This document shows, in pieces, positions 1-11,934 of a stretch of 23,949 bases of DNA. Each line of letters opens with the position of its first letter. Positions within the stretch are counted from its first letter, which is position 1. The DNA is from Alectoria sarmentosa. Taxonomy: Eukaryota; Ascomycota; Lecanoromycetes; Lecanorales; Parmeliaceae. Both the position numbers and the translations under genes were made by a program. Below the pieces are notes generated by a model. The model was not told the origin of the DNA. It did no database searches and saw nothing but the letters and a program-made list of their open reading frames with translations. The stretch spans positions 1-23,949 of the forward strand of contig WOGZ01000426.1 of the NCBI GenBank assembly GCA_009733775.1. Reading direction: 5' to 3'.

Positions 1-1845
1 TATAAGTTTTAATTTTAATATTATTAATTATATTATTATTCGAAAACGTTTTAATGTTATAAAAATAAAAAATATTATCGATTATATATAAGACGTTTTC
101 GTTTATATACGCGATAATTTAAATAAAGCATAATTTACGATAATCGAATAAATTAATCGTTATAAAAAAGATATAACGTTTAAAAAAAACGATTTCGTCT
201 TTTTTAATAACAAAAACATCGTTATTAATAAATTATTTAAAAAATTAAACGACAAAATGTTCGATTTATTTAAAATCATATTTATTATCGATTCTTTTTA
301 CAAATTGAAATTATTTAAAATTATAAAAATTTATAACGTTTTTCATTTTAAACTCTTAAATCTCGTTATTATTAATTCATTATTTAATTAAAAAAACTCT
401 TTTTCTCAAACTATTATCGTCAAAAATAAAAAATAAAAAAATAATTAAAAACATATTAAATTTAAAGAAATTATGAAATCGTTTTAAATATAAAATTAAA
501 TAAAAAGACGTTAATAAAGATCTTAATTAATATAACATTAATGAAAATAAATTCGATAATGCAAAAAACGTAATAAAAGACTTCTATAAAAAATATTCAA
601 ACAAATTAAGATAAAAAGATTAAACATTATTCGATTGAGCTAGCGATTAATTTATAAAAAGGTTTTATTATTCACTTTTTTACTTTTTTCTTTTTTTTTC
701 ATAATCGTCATTATCACAACGAGCGATGACGATTATATGCGATTTTCGATTATTATATATGCGTCTTCACGTCATTTTTTCAACGATAAAATCGATCGAT
801 ATCGACGACGACGATATATCGATTCAAGGTTTAAACGAATACGCGATTTTCGTTATTCACATTATAAACATCTTTCGAAACCTTTTAACGTCGTTTTAAA
901 ATCTTACTATCGTTATTATTAATCTCATTTGATATCACATATATAATAATTTATAAAAAAAGATTATTCAGAGCATTATTAAAACACATATAAACTTTAA
1001 ATAAAATTTAACGTTTACGACTCGATTCGATTCGAAAAATCTTATTTAATTATATTATTTAATTTTTACGATTTTTTCTTCGCTCGAAATATGAAATATT
1101 AAATAACATTAAATATTTAAATATTTCGACGACGATTATAACGTTATTTTTTATCAAATCACGTTATTTTTAAACGTTTAAAATAATAAAATATTATAAT
1201 ATCGACGATGTTATAAACGAATTTCTTACGATATATTATTATCGTTATTATCGTTAATTTTCTTCAATTGAAAATAATTATTAATTAAATGTTTTAAAAA
1301 TATAAAATAAATTATAAACACACTTCTTCGATCTTTATAGCGTTAAAATATCGCTTTTTAAAAGAAAAAGATAATGTTATAAACGTATTTTATATTTTTA
1401 ATAAAACTAACTTCTCTTTAATATCACATTTCTTTAACACTATTTAATTAAACTTAACGTAATTTAATAAAGGCATTTATTTTCATATAAATGTCTTTTT
1501 TTTATATATATACTTTTTTCCCACTTAATTATTTTATTTAATACACTCATATAATATAACTTTATATTAATTTTAACAATAACGAAATCTCGTTTAATAA
1601 TTATTTGATAAATAAATTAATCGAGTTTATAATTTATTATAAAAATAAATTACGAAACGAAATAACTAATAATCGAATAATTTTAATAATAATAAATTAT
1701 GATTATAATTATGATAATGATCGTATTTAAACAACATAAAAAGAAAAGTATAAAGACGATTATGATTCAATTTATATAAAACAAAGAAGTCCCGAAATCG
1801 AATTCAGACAATTATCGAATTCTTATGAATTCCATATCGAAAAGT
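1..1845. repeat. AT-rich, RIP-like mutated block (decayed transposon DNA)
   Basis: Almost pure A/T sequence with no intact gene. The few remaining C residues are mostly in CpG: in bases 1-240 I count 18 C on the plus strand and 14 are followed by G. CpA and TpG are scarce. This fits C-to-T mutation on both strands in non-CpG contexts, as in RIP of repeated DNA in ascomycetes. Composition changes sharply to normal at about 1800-1850. An open frame at 737-922 lies inside but looks like chance: its residues simply mirror the biased base composition. A short imperfect hairpin (about 1470-1500) is also present. Bases 613-1845 show nothing else recognisable; part may be the LTR and flank of the element described separately. 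Confidence 0.85.
2..612 (+). mobile_element. Ty3/Gypsy (chromovirus-type) retrotransposon relic: integrase C-terminus and chromodomain
   Basis: Read in the frame starting at base 2, the sequence gives a degraded Gypsy polyprotein end. Recognisable pieces are DVFVYIRDNLNKA (about 95-131), FKKNDFVF (about 179-205), KLNDKMFDLFKII (242-280), KIYNVFHFKLLNL (about 326-364) and, after a one-base frame change near 510, a chromodomain-like stretch ending in NAKNVIKDFYKKYSNK (558-605). Stops (TAA/TAG) sit where Gln or Trp codons would be expected, as C-to-T or G-to-A mutation would produce. The upstream part of the element (RT, RNase H, integrase core) must lie left of the window. Dead copy, no coding capacity. 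The Gypsy assignment rests on motif order recognised by eye. Confidence 0.82.
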
Positions 1846-2456
1846 GGCGAACTCAGGGGTACTACTCTCATGATCATTTGCCGGACTCACATGGTCCACA
1901 TGGGTCCTCCGTATCACCGATATAAGCGAGTCTATTACCTAATAAGTGGGTCCAAACAACAGATTTTTTTGGAGCCCGGGCGTGAATTAACACTATAGCG
2001 ACAGCGTGGCTGTAGAGCCTCCAAAAAAAGCCCACACCAAATATTTCGACAATTGAAACTATACACGGCTCTAAGTATATTTGAACGTATCTACAGCCAT
2101 GTTACAATTACCTATAAGTAACAACATGGCCGTCTGCTTGCTTGCATTTGGCGGTCTGTGTGCTCGGCAAAAATTCTGATGGGGCAGGCCGCTAGAGTAC
2201 ATAGGAAGTTTGGAGCTCCCGCTGAAAGATTGCACAAACTACTTACTACTTCAGCTATCCCTTGCTTGCACATGTATACCATTGATTCCATCTATCATTA
2301 AGAAGACGAGGGTCCTATCTTGTGTACGACCAAGTGCTTATCAAGCACCTATTAGCAACTAGCTCCTTCCTTCCTTCCTTCCTTGTCCATCAGATATCCC
2401 GCTTAAGAAAAAAAAAAAAGGGCTTCGTCCTCGAAGCTCTCATGATATTCAGGCAA
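1846..2456. other. Intergenic; 11-bp inverted repeat and microsatellites
   Basis: No gene seen. It contains a perfect 11-bp inverted repeat (TTTTTTTGGAG at 1964-1974 and its complement at 2019-2029), a (TTCC)5 tract at 2364-2384 and an A12 run at 2408-2419. The short open frame at 2322-2531 has no recognisable features. Confidence 0.5.
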
Positions 2457-3066
2457 TTATTTTATTTTGTAAGTAGCAAAATCGCATCTAGGGAAGAACT
2501 TTGCTCTAGATCCTGTAGCATCGGTGCTTGATGCAATGGTCTTGAACCTAGCAGGGGCATTTGCGTCAGCAGGATTCGATGTAGTGTCATTGGGAGTGTC
2601 GATTGGGTTCGCATCGGTGGGTGTTGTAGTAGTAGTGGAAGCAGCTTTTTCAATTGGTTTTATTTCGAAGAACTGCTGAAAGAGATCGGTGATCCCCTGC
2701 TTGACAGCTGCGGCGAGACGACTATCGAATTCATTATCGAATTGGTTTTTTTTTTCTTTCGATGTCAGTCGTGATGATCTCGATGCGAAGGCGATCTTCA
2801 AGGCTGCTTCCGTTCAATCTGTACAGTTCGATCGATCCCATGCTTTTCTTCAAGGCTTCCACGTTCACAAGCCTTCCTGGCCTCTTCCTTTGCTTCCTCG
2901 GCGTAGGCTTCCCTGTATGCGGCTTCCTTAACGTAAACTTCCCTCTATGCGGCTGCCATCTTTTCCCTTTCCCTTTCCAACGTAGTGATTTCCTTTTTCA
3001 CCTCATCCCTTGGCAAATCTTTGACGTGAAGCACTAGATTATCCTCGAAGGTGGGGGTTCGCAATA
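2457..3066 (-). pseudogene. Decayed gene for a coiled-coil, Lys/Glu/Ala-rich protein (unrecognised)
   Basis: On the minus strand from about 3066, a frame encodes a highly charged helix-rich segment (for example VKKEITTLEREREK, then EEAKEEARKA) containing two copies of a 10-residue unit (30-bp DNA period; cttccctgtatgcggct at 2908-2924 and a one-mismatch copy at 2938-2954). The first copy carries an in-frame TAG at 2945-2947 where the second has a Tyr codon. This frame ends in TGA near 2805, but the frame next to it stays open from there to a TAA at 2457, giving a Ser/Thr/Pro/Asp-rich tail with TTTTTPTDAN and ending in FATYKIK. One stop plus one frameshift suggest a pseudogene. No ATG supports a shorter intact gene; the first codon of the downstream frame is TTG. 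I do not recognise the family. It is near the transposon block and may be transposon-linked, but nothing shows that. Confidence 0.4.
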
Positions 3067-3864
3067 CTCAGGACAACGACACAGGTGTGCTTCCTCATCA
3101 ACGAGACCTCCTATATCAACAGCAACGGCGCCTACTTACGGTTTCCGCAAAATGCAATAATGACAACAGCTTTGGATTTCCAAGCGGCTTTCTTTGAGTA
3201 TATACTCCTAAACCCGGTTCCTAGCCGCGAGCTACATTTATATCGTTCAAATCATGACGTATAGAGAAATCTGGAACGGGGAGTTGCTGGAGAGCGCTGG
3301 TAGCGGCTCTGTACATAGAATCGAAAAGCTTTCAAAGTTACTTTTTCGAAGCCTGACAGATGCCAAGCCTCAACGTCTCGGTAGCGATTGAGGTCACGTG
3401 ATTGGTCTTGGCGTGCTGCATTGTTTTGACCGCCTCAGGACGTCAGGACGAGATTCCTCGAGGCCAAAACTCATAATATGAACACTCGGGAGCGGGAACA
3501 GTGTCCTAGGTCCAGGTAGACGGGAACGGCCAGGTATTCCTGAGCTATTCTCCAATGAATACACATATGTATTCTAGAACGCTGTGTGGAAAGGGGGAAA
3601 AAAAGAAAGGAAGATATGCAGGCGGGCATACGCCAGGATGTACATGTAAGCCACAACTCAAGAGAAAAAAAATGGAAAATCACGCCTTGAAGCCATCGCA
3701 AACCGTGTACATGGCATTTCGTCCGGAACAGGATGATCGCCATGGTTGCAAATCGCATGGTCGTGTTCCGGCGCTCCACTCGATTGTTGAAATCGAGCGA
3801 GACGACTAATTACAACGGAGCCTCCGGTATCGCTTCGACCAACACACGAACCCAGGGACAGGTG
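3067..3864. other. Intergenic region downstream of the PKS
   Basis: No gene supported. Several short open frames on both strands (3471-3779 minus, 3555-3809 plus, 3733-3936 plus) have no domain, no conserved pattern, and the last is partly antisense to the final PKS exon. The 3' end of the PKS transcript should lie here. Confidence 0.5.
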
Positions 3865-6800
3865 TCAGACTTCCCCCATCAGCCTTTCAATCGCCGAAGT
3901 GATGAGCCGCGCCAGATCGGGAACCTTCTCCCTTGATCAGCCGACTGGCCGCAATCAGGGGAAGGGCACTGTCAATACAGCCGTACTTACGTGGGCCTCC
4001 TTAAAGAACGAGAAATGATCCGCGTCGATCGTCTCACACCGCACTTCTTCAAAGTAGTCCTCCCACCCCTGCGGCCCCACCGAGGACCTCTTCTTCAATA
4101 GCCAATCTCTCACCGGACTCTCACCTTGCAACACTGTCTCCACCTTGGAGACCTCGGCTTCATTCAACGAGTCCAGAACTCCCCGTGTAGCGCAGATGGC
4201 TTCGCACGGGATCTGCCGAGCCGCCGCAGACGGTGGCGAGGGATTATGTTGCTCGAGCGCAATTGTGTTGCGGACGAAATGCTCGCGCATGTTTGGTGAC
4301 AGCTTCTTGAGCGTGCCGAGCTGCTCGAGGATGTCGAGCACTTGACGCAGCAGGTCTGGCTCGATTGCAGGGAGAGTTTGCGGGCATGGCGAGTCGAGCA
4401 AGAGAAGCCCTTTGATATCTCTCCCTCGTTCGAGGAGCTGCTTGGCAATCTCGTGTGCGTAGACGCCGCCGATGGAATATCCAGCGAGGATCAGAGCGCC
4501 TGTGGGTGCGGCGTGCATTATCGTGTTGGAGAAGATGGTCGATACCTCGACGAGGGACAGGGTGAAGGCGGACGGATTCGTCAAGAAGGGGGAGCTCAGG
4601 GCCATAATACGAAAAGAGGGATGGAGAGTTGGGAGCGCTGTGTAAGGAGCTGGAGAGCCGCTTCCCTCTGGCAAGAGAATCAAAGAGGGGGAGTTGACGG
4701 TGACGCCCACTGGGAATTGGAGGAGGGTAGTGCTGCAGCGAAGGGGTGGCGTATCCGATGTGGGCGGCTGGACGACCTGACGCGGAGGCGGAGCCGTCCT
4801 TGTTGATCTAATCACGTTACTCGAGGCTGGAGTCTCAACGGCCGTCTTTGTTTGAGCAAGAGCTGGGATTGGGGGGATAGTCTGGGTCTCCGTTTCGAAA
4901 AGGGTCTGAATATCTGACCATGTGGGGTACAAGATGAAGAAATTAGCTGGGATATGCTGCCCAGTCGAAGAGCGAACGGAGTCTATGATGGAAAGAGTGA
5001 GCATGGAATCGACGCCCAGGTCCAAGAGCCTCGCGTGCGGCTCTAGCTCAGTGACAGCGATTCCGAGCTCCTCGGCAATGCTTTTCTTGATTTCCTGGGC
5101 CTTTGGGATTGAATTGATTTCAGAAACTGATCGCTTTGATTGGGTATCCACCATGATCTCCCTCTTATAATCACTGTCGTTCTCCTTGTTGCTAACGAGG
5201 AGGTCAGCTTCAATCGCGTTTGCAGCGTGGGTCCGTTCGACGTATCGCTTCAGATCGCCCATTGTAGACGGCTTTGAGAAGTAGGAACTAGGGATATCAA
5301 TGTTCATATCGCTTCGAAGCTTGGCTTGTATTTCGAGGATCAGAAGAGAATCAACACCCAGGTCGGCGAGAATCGCATCATTCTCTAATATGGCAGGATC
5401 TACACACAGCTGAGCAGCAATCAAGGCAGAGGCTGCAGATATATTGCTGGATCGAAAACGATGCCCTGGTGTGGGAACTTGTCCAGTGGGAAGAGGTCTT
5501 GACGCTTGAGATGAGGGCGATGGTGCAGTGTTCTTCGGGGGCGCGTGTTCGCCGGTCTTTGGCAGAAGAGTCGATAGCACTCTTTTCTTGATCGCCTGGA
5601 AACGCAACCCGGCAATGATTGCAACTACAACATCATCATGCAGAACAAGAACATCCCCCGCCATCACACCTTTCTCGCCTGTCTTCTGCATCTTAACGTA
5701 CGTCGTATAGGTATGATCCTCAGACAGTGGCTGCGCGAAGCGCATACTGTCCCAGCCGTGAGAGATAAAGACTGTATCTTGGGGCGCTGTGTCACTACCA
5801 TTTAGAACAAAGCCTGAAAGTTGTGCCAAACTATCGATCCAGTAGGGGCTGCATGCGAACTTGCCATCCGTCGCGTTCGATTGAAATGACACCCGCGCTG
5901 TGGCTTCTGATGATTCTCCGTCCATGAAAACTTCCTGAATACCCCGATATTTAGGCCCGTATGTCACAATGACGGAGAATAATTTGTACACTAGGCTCCC
6001 TAAAAGGTGATGGACTTGACTTGCAGTGGAAGGGTGCCTCAGAGAAGCGATTCGAGATTGGTATAGATATGCATGATTTGCCCATGTCTGCATCCAGCTG
6101 TTGCCGTCGCCAGGAACTACCGTCCAATCAGCATGTTGTACGCTTTCTGTGCCATTGACGGAGACAAGTCTCATTTTGATGTCATCCGATTTTCGTTCCT
6201 TTTTGGCAGAAATGTTAATTATTTGGGTGCTGGCATTGGTGTTAACGATTAGTGGATGTCCAACCTTCATACTGGACACATCGAACGCTGGCATCTTCTC
6301 ATCCGGGCGAATTCGTCCCCAAATATACGAGGCAGCCGTGATCGCCATATCGGCATAGATAGAGCTAGAGCACAGGCCAGAATCATTCACCATATGAGCA
6401 GTAATTGCGGAGTATAGCTGCTCCTCCCTCAGATCCGAGGCGAATACCACGAAGGCCTCGTCTACCCCTAGCTCCTCGGATTCTACCTTCTGAAGCGTCG
6501 TGCTCTCAAGGCCTGGAGGTGGGGACTTGGTTGTGGGTGCAGGCCAACCTTGTCCTTTGCGAAGGCACCAGTCGCCTTCATACTGGATCCAAAAGCTTTT
6601 GAGATCGAAGGCGTAAGAGGGTAGATCAATCAAATGGAGCGCTGTTTCGTACTCGCGATGGTATTCACGCCATTTGATATTTATCCCAGCTTTGTATGCT
6701 TTAGCTAAGCTTTTCGCGAGTGTTTCCCAATCATCGTGATTACGAGCCATGGAAGTAAGACATTGCTCGGGAGATACAGCCAAGATGTTCTTGACCATGT

Positions 6801-9800
6801 TGGTGCATACTGTGCCTGGGCCAATCTCAATCCATAGCGTTTTATTGTCAGCTACTCCAGATGACTCAAGTTCTTGAAGTGTTTCCAAGAACTTGACAGG
6901 CTTCCTCATATGCTGAGCAATGTAGGCAGCATTGATCCCTTCTTTTTCCTGGATGATGGTACTCTTGACTGTTGATGCTACCATTACTTGAGGTTTCTGG
7001 AATGGAACTTCTAGTGCGATAGCTTCAAATTCCTCGAGTGATGGATCCATTTGAGCGGAATGGAAAGCGTACGGGAGTTGCAGGAGGGTGGTCTTGACAC
7101 GCATTCCTTCTAGCTCGAGCTTCAGCATCTCAATCTCATTGGCAGGTCCGCTGACAACGTTCGAGTCAAGAGAATTGTGACAAGCGATTTCGCACGTCGA
7201 AAGACCCAATTTCAGAAGGATTCTCTCGAGACGGTCCATAGCCATGTGCACGGACAACATGCTGTACGTTCCGGCAACGCAATTTCTTTTTAGGATGCAT
7301 GATCTCCTACCAATCAGGTAGAACATATCTGTGAGACTATATACGCCGGCGATGAACAAGGCTGGATACTCTCCGAGACTGTGCCCGATGACAGCTACGG
7401 GCTCGACTCCCCACGAGCGCCATAGATCAGCTAGAGCTACTTCGAGTGCGGTCAAAGCTAGCTGAGATTGGAGATTATCGAAGTTGGCAGAAATGACGGC
7501 TGAATCAGTGATGTATCCCAGGAATGACGGCAGTCCAAGATTTTGACATATCCTCTCAGATCTCAAAATGCTCATCCGAAATACGGAACACGTTTCAAAA
7601 AGTCTTCTGCCCATTCCTGTATACTGGGAGGCCTGCATTGAGAAAACAAATATGACTGGGACTGGCTGTTGACTTGCCATTGATGAACCGCTTTCCATTA
7701 GGCTTGTTTTGACCGCTGCAGACAGATCAGAAACGTTCTTGGCGACGAAAGCTTGCCTTAGGCTATGATGCATACGCCTCGCTGTCATTGAATAGGATAG
7801 ATCCGGCAGGCTGATATGAGGATCTTGTGACAAATAGCTCGAAAGACGGCTCAGATTGCCATGCAAGGCGGCAGGCGAGTGTGCTGAAATCGTGAAAACA
7901 TGAGCGCTTCGGAGGTCTTTGCCTTCAACCGCAGGTTTAAATCCGTCCCTCAGAAGCAGACTGGTGTATCCAGACGTGATGTTGAAGTTGTTCACCAGTA
8001 TGTTTCTTTCGCCGCTTCCGAGCCGATGAGCGACGAATGGCGTCTCGACAGACGGAATTAGGATATTTGAGCCCATCAAGTCAGGTATGTTCTTGTTCAT
8101 GACAGTCTTGATACCTATGTGCCGAGGTATTGTAGACTTCTTGAACATCATGACCGCTTTCATCACTGAGGTAACTCCTGAGGCGGCCTCGCTGTGGCCG
8201 ATGTTTGGTTTGACTGTCCCAATGTAGAGCGGTCTATCAGGTGTTCGGTGTCTTCCGAAAACAGCTTGGACAGAGGAAGTCTCCGCTACGTCTCCAGCTT
8301 GAGTGCCTGTACCATGCATTTCGACATAATCGACCTGGTCGGGTCTAATGCCAGCCTCTTTCAAGACGGTATATATCAGCTTCGCCTGAGTCGGCGCATG
8401 AGGATGAGTGATCGAGGGTGCTGTTGGTGAATGAATAGTCGCTGTACTTTTGATGATTGCGAGAACGTTATCTCGATTGGCGATGGCGCTTCTCAACCGC
8501 TTTAATACCACGACGCCTACTCCGTCGGCACGGCAGTAACCATCGGCGGTTTCGTCCCACGTCTTACAAGCTCCCGAGGGAGAGAGAACGCCACCTCTGC
8601 TCAGACCAGCAAACATGTCTGATGCAGTCATGATATTGCCACCACCAGCAATAGCAGCATCACACTTATTGCTCAACAACAACGCGCACGCCAAGTCGAT
8701 GGAAGCTGCGCTAGATGAGCATGCTGTATCAATGCCGAAAGCAGGACCTTCCCAGCCAAAATGGTAATTGAGTCTACCGGAAACGAATGCTCGGATTCCA
8801 CCAGGAATAAAAAAGGTGTCGATATCCTGGCCGGCGTTGGCTTCTCTCCAATCATCGCTGCTTTGACCTATGAATGTTCCAACTCTCAAAGCATCTTTGC
8901 TTTCACAGCTGTATCCAGCTCGTTCGAGCGCTTCATAAGTACTCATCAACACCAAGCGCTGGATTGGATCAGTCTGAGCCGCTTGGCGGGGAGACATGCG
9001 AAATAAAAGTGCATCAAACAGATCTGCATGGCCATAAAAACAACCATATTGTGCCAACGTCGTGTTGGGAGTCCGCCCACTTGGATCGTAATGAGTATTT
9101 ATTGGGAAACGACTCGTCGGTACCTAGCTCTAGCTTAGTTTGTGATGATTGGAGGAAGTTAAACGCATACCTGTTGGCAAAGATCACGGCCCTGAGAGAG
9201 GATTTCCCAGAACTCCTCAAGGTTATCGCTCCCTGGGAATCGCCCTGACATACCCACGACTACGATGTCGTTCTCTTCGTCTGAGGGCCTTAGACCTTGA
9301 TCAAGCTGGCGAGAGGAAGAGGCTGCGCTTCTGCAAAATTGTGTTGGCCTTGGGATACCTTTTATTCGAGTTGTAAAGTTGGCAGGTCCAATGAGGAATA
9401 TTTTTGAATCCATCCCTCGTGTACCAGACTCAAGCGTGTCTTCCATTGCAGACATATCTTGAGGTATTCGTAAAATTTCTGTCAAAGCTTCACGCATGAG
9501 AGCCTTGAAGAGCATATCGCTACCCTTCAGTTCACGTCCACTACCAAGGATAATGGAGGTTCGTTGTTTGACCTGGAGATCTAGAATGCTAGATTGACCT
9601 ATTATTCTCTCTATATCAGGAAGCTCAAGGTGGAGTGCATGAAATGCGCCTGTGACAGGCACTGGTACCACTTTTGACTGTTGAAGTTCAACAGAACTGG
9701 TAAGAAGCAATCGGAGAGTTGACGGGGGACCACTGATACTTGTAGAAGACGATGAGCTCGCGCTAACATAAGCCCGCCGAAACGAGGGTAAACGCTGTAT

Positions 9801-10476
9801 CCCAAGTTAGCCGAGATGTCTTCGGCCGGCTTATAGTCTCGAACCTGGGACTGATGGAACGTATCCAGCATTGATTGAATCGAGGTGACTGAGGAATTGA
9901 GTATTGCAATAGTCCAATTGTCATAGGATGGCTCAATATTGTCGGATCGACGTAGGACCTCGAGGCCTAGCCGGACGGCAATTGAGACAATTTCAGGACC
10001 AACTGCCAGCAGCTCCGTGACAGATGTAACGCAAGCGGCAGCTATGGCAACAATTGAGCCAGTGCATGCTCCTAGCATAATGTTTCTTCCAGGAGATCGC
10101 AAGACACCGCCATTCTCAGATGCTTCGCTGTCACGGTTAGGGTCATAAATCTTGTCACTTTTCCAACTTAGGATTGGATTCCTTACAGCATCAGCCATCC
10201 TAGCTGGTTCGTGCATGATAGAACAGTACTAACGGCAACATTCCGTGACTCTCCTTGTCCCTGAAGCTCGCAAAGCTGAAGCAATGATGGTTCGAAAAGG
10301 GACGATTCTCCCGCGAGTCCATACTTATCAGCGGCGGCACGTACACTTTCAGAAGCCAGCTGCAAAAAGCGACCAAGAAGACAGGAATCCTTGGATAATG
10401 CGTAGAGCTTGCTGAAGGATGTGGGCACGTCTAGGGCTTGGTCTCCAAACACCAGAACATGATTTGTAGTATCCAT
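3865..10476 (-). CDS. Non-reducing polyketide synthase, SAT-KS-AT-PT-ACP-ACP-TE
   Basis: Core enzyme of the cluster; iterative synthesis of an aromatic polyketide from malonyl-CoA. My model has five exons: 10476-10187, 10127-9845, 9794-9171, 9123-3991 and 3924-3865, giving 2129 residues, normal for this class. Starter-acyltransferase domain: Cys in GACTG (~118) and His in GAFHALHL (~243). Ketosynthase: DTACSSS (Cys ~534), MHGTGT (His ~669), NIGHSE (His ~709). Malonyl-transferase: GHSLGEY (Ser ~981). Product template: His ~1309 and Asp ~1496 (PYWIDSLAQ). Two carrier proteins: LGVDSLL (Ser ~1658) and LGVDSML (Ser ~1772). Thioesterase: GYSIGG (Ser ~1949), Asp ~1976, DADHFS (His ~2102). No methyltransferase or reductase domain. 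Introns 1-3 have CTAAC- or CTAAG-like branch points. The last intron (3925-3990) has donor GTAAGT but needs an AAG acceptor; reading through it would give a slightly different tail ending at 3955. Start chosen because the ATG begins the typical SAT opening (HVLVFGDQ). Chain length and product cannot be read from sequence. Confidence 0.97.
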
Positions 10477-10623
10477 TCACGCTGTGTAGGGCTTGAGATC
10501 TTGATAGAAACCAGAATGCCACTTTAAGATAGTATGGACTTCATAATGAAAGGTACTTGGTCAGCCCATATTTAGCAGTGAGCCGAAATTGACCTTGCTG
10601 TTCCTGTCTTCTGCATCACTTCA

Positions 10624-10763
10624 CATATGTCTTGCATGTCATACATGGGCCACCCTTCCCCATGGACAATATGTGTCCCCCATAGATGATACGACTATCC
10701 AATCCATCGATAACCGTAATATCCATGGGAGTCGGGTACCCACCTATGACATGCAACATATGC
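10624..10763. repeat. Imperfect inverted repeat (hairpin-like element), PKS upstream region
   Basis: The left arm begins catatgtcttgcatgtcata and the reverse complement of the right arm begins catatgttgcatgtcata, a two-base gap apart. The perfect core ttgcatgtcata is at 10632-10643 with its complement at 10745-10756. Weaker matching continues inward around two CCATGG sites. It could be a small solo palindromic element or a regulatory structure; function not shown. Confidence 0.5.
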
Positions 10764-11934
10764 GTAGGTGGAACACTGGCTTAACCGCCACATTTGGTTC
10801 ATGGTGGCGTCCGCATATAGGCACGGTACCAGCACCCAAAGTTCATGCAGCATGACTCTCCTTGACTTGATCCTTCCGGAACAGTGCACAAAGCAGTACA
10901 GAAGAGGCTAGAATAGATCCGAGGATTGGTTCAGGTACTGGGGTAAATATGTCAGCTGATAAGCCCGCAGTCTGCAGAAGGACCAGGCAGGCAGACAATA
11001 GAGGAATGCTGGAGGTGAATGTAGCTAAGAATGATCAGCCTATTGCTCTCTGATCGGGCAAAGACGGTTCGCGATTCGGAAAGCGGTCTTGTATGAGTAC
11101 AGCCCCTCGGATTGAGTCATTATCCGCAGACTTGGCTCATATCACAGAGAATCTTTAAGTTCTTGGCTATCGAAGTCCTTGATATCGTTTCCTGCAGAGT
11201 TACCTCGAGACGCGGCATCCTTGACCTGGAATAAAGAAATTTTCTCACATTCCTAAGTGTTGAGGTAGTCAAAAGCATATTGTGCAGAATCATCTCCCTA
11301 TAATGACTTGAGGACCTTCACCTTGACAAGGATATTTTCAATAGATCTGAGGAGCGTCCATGTATCGAAAAGGCATGTAAACGTTTGAATTCCCATTGTG
11401 AATAGGGACATGCACTGCCAGCTCACCATTCAATATCACGGGAAAGAGGCTGAGAGCAGGCAGCAAATTCTGGGATAAACTCGCAGCATCTACTCTGAGT
11501 CCAGCGAATAGGATCATTTCCGGTAGCGACGTTTTCTCGCCACCTTTCAGACCTTGTCAGAGCGACTGGCACGGATGGACATCCGGTCATATTGGTGGCG
11601 CGGTCCTATAGGGCGACATTTACTATTGAGTGGACCTGATGAGCAGCCAAGCCACTGACTGCCTCTCCAGCTTATCTCAAACAAATTATCAGCTATCTGG
11701 TGTCTTGTGTCACCAGGTTGCTGGTGAGAACAAGAAATGGATCCTTTTGAGATGATGTCACTGCCACGGTCTCACAGAAAGCTCAGACATTGGTGGTAGG
11801 ATTTATTCATTGCTGTTAATTACCTTGGAAATCGTGATTCAAAAAAATGTAAGTAAATACGACTTTTTTAACCTCCGAATTACGTACCTTAGGTAACTAA
11901 AGTAGGTAAATACTTTGCCAAGGTTGCCAAGTTA

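Noticed and set aside
737..922. 61-codon frame in the AT-rich block
   Set aside because: Tyr/Arg/Phe/Ile composition simply reflects AT-rich DNA with CpG; no homology seen and the surroundings are mutated repeat.
4342..4806. 154-codon plus-strand open frame
   Set aside because: Antisense to the conserved thioesterase region of the PKS; no motif of its own. Other plus-strand frames between 4145 and 9248 are rejected for the same reason.
11430..11610. Short minus-strand ATG frame with several Cys residues
   Set aside because: Under 60 codons, no signal peptide, no partner exons, no recognisable motif.
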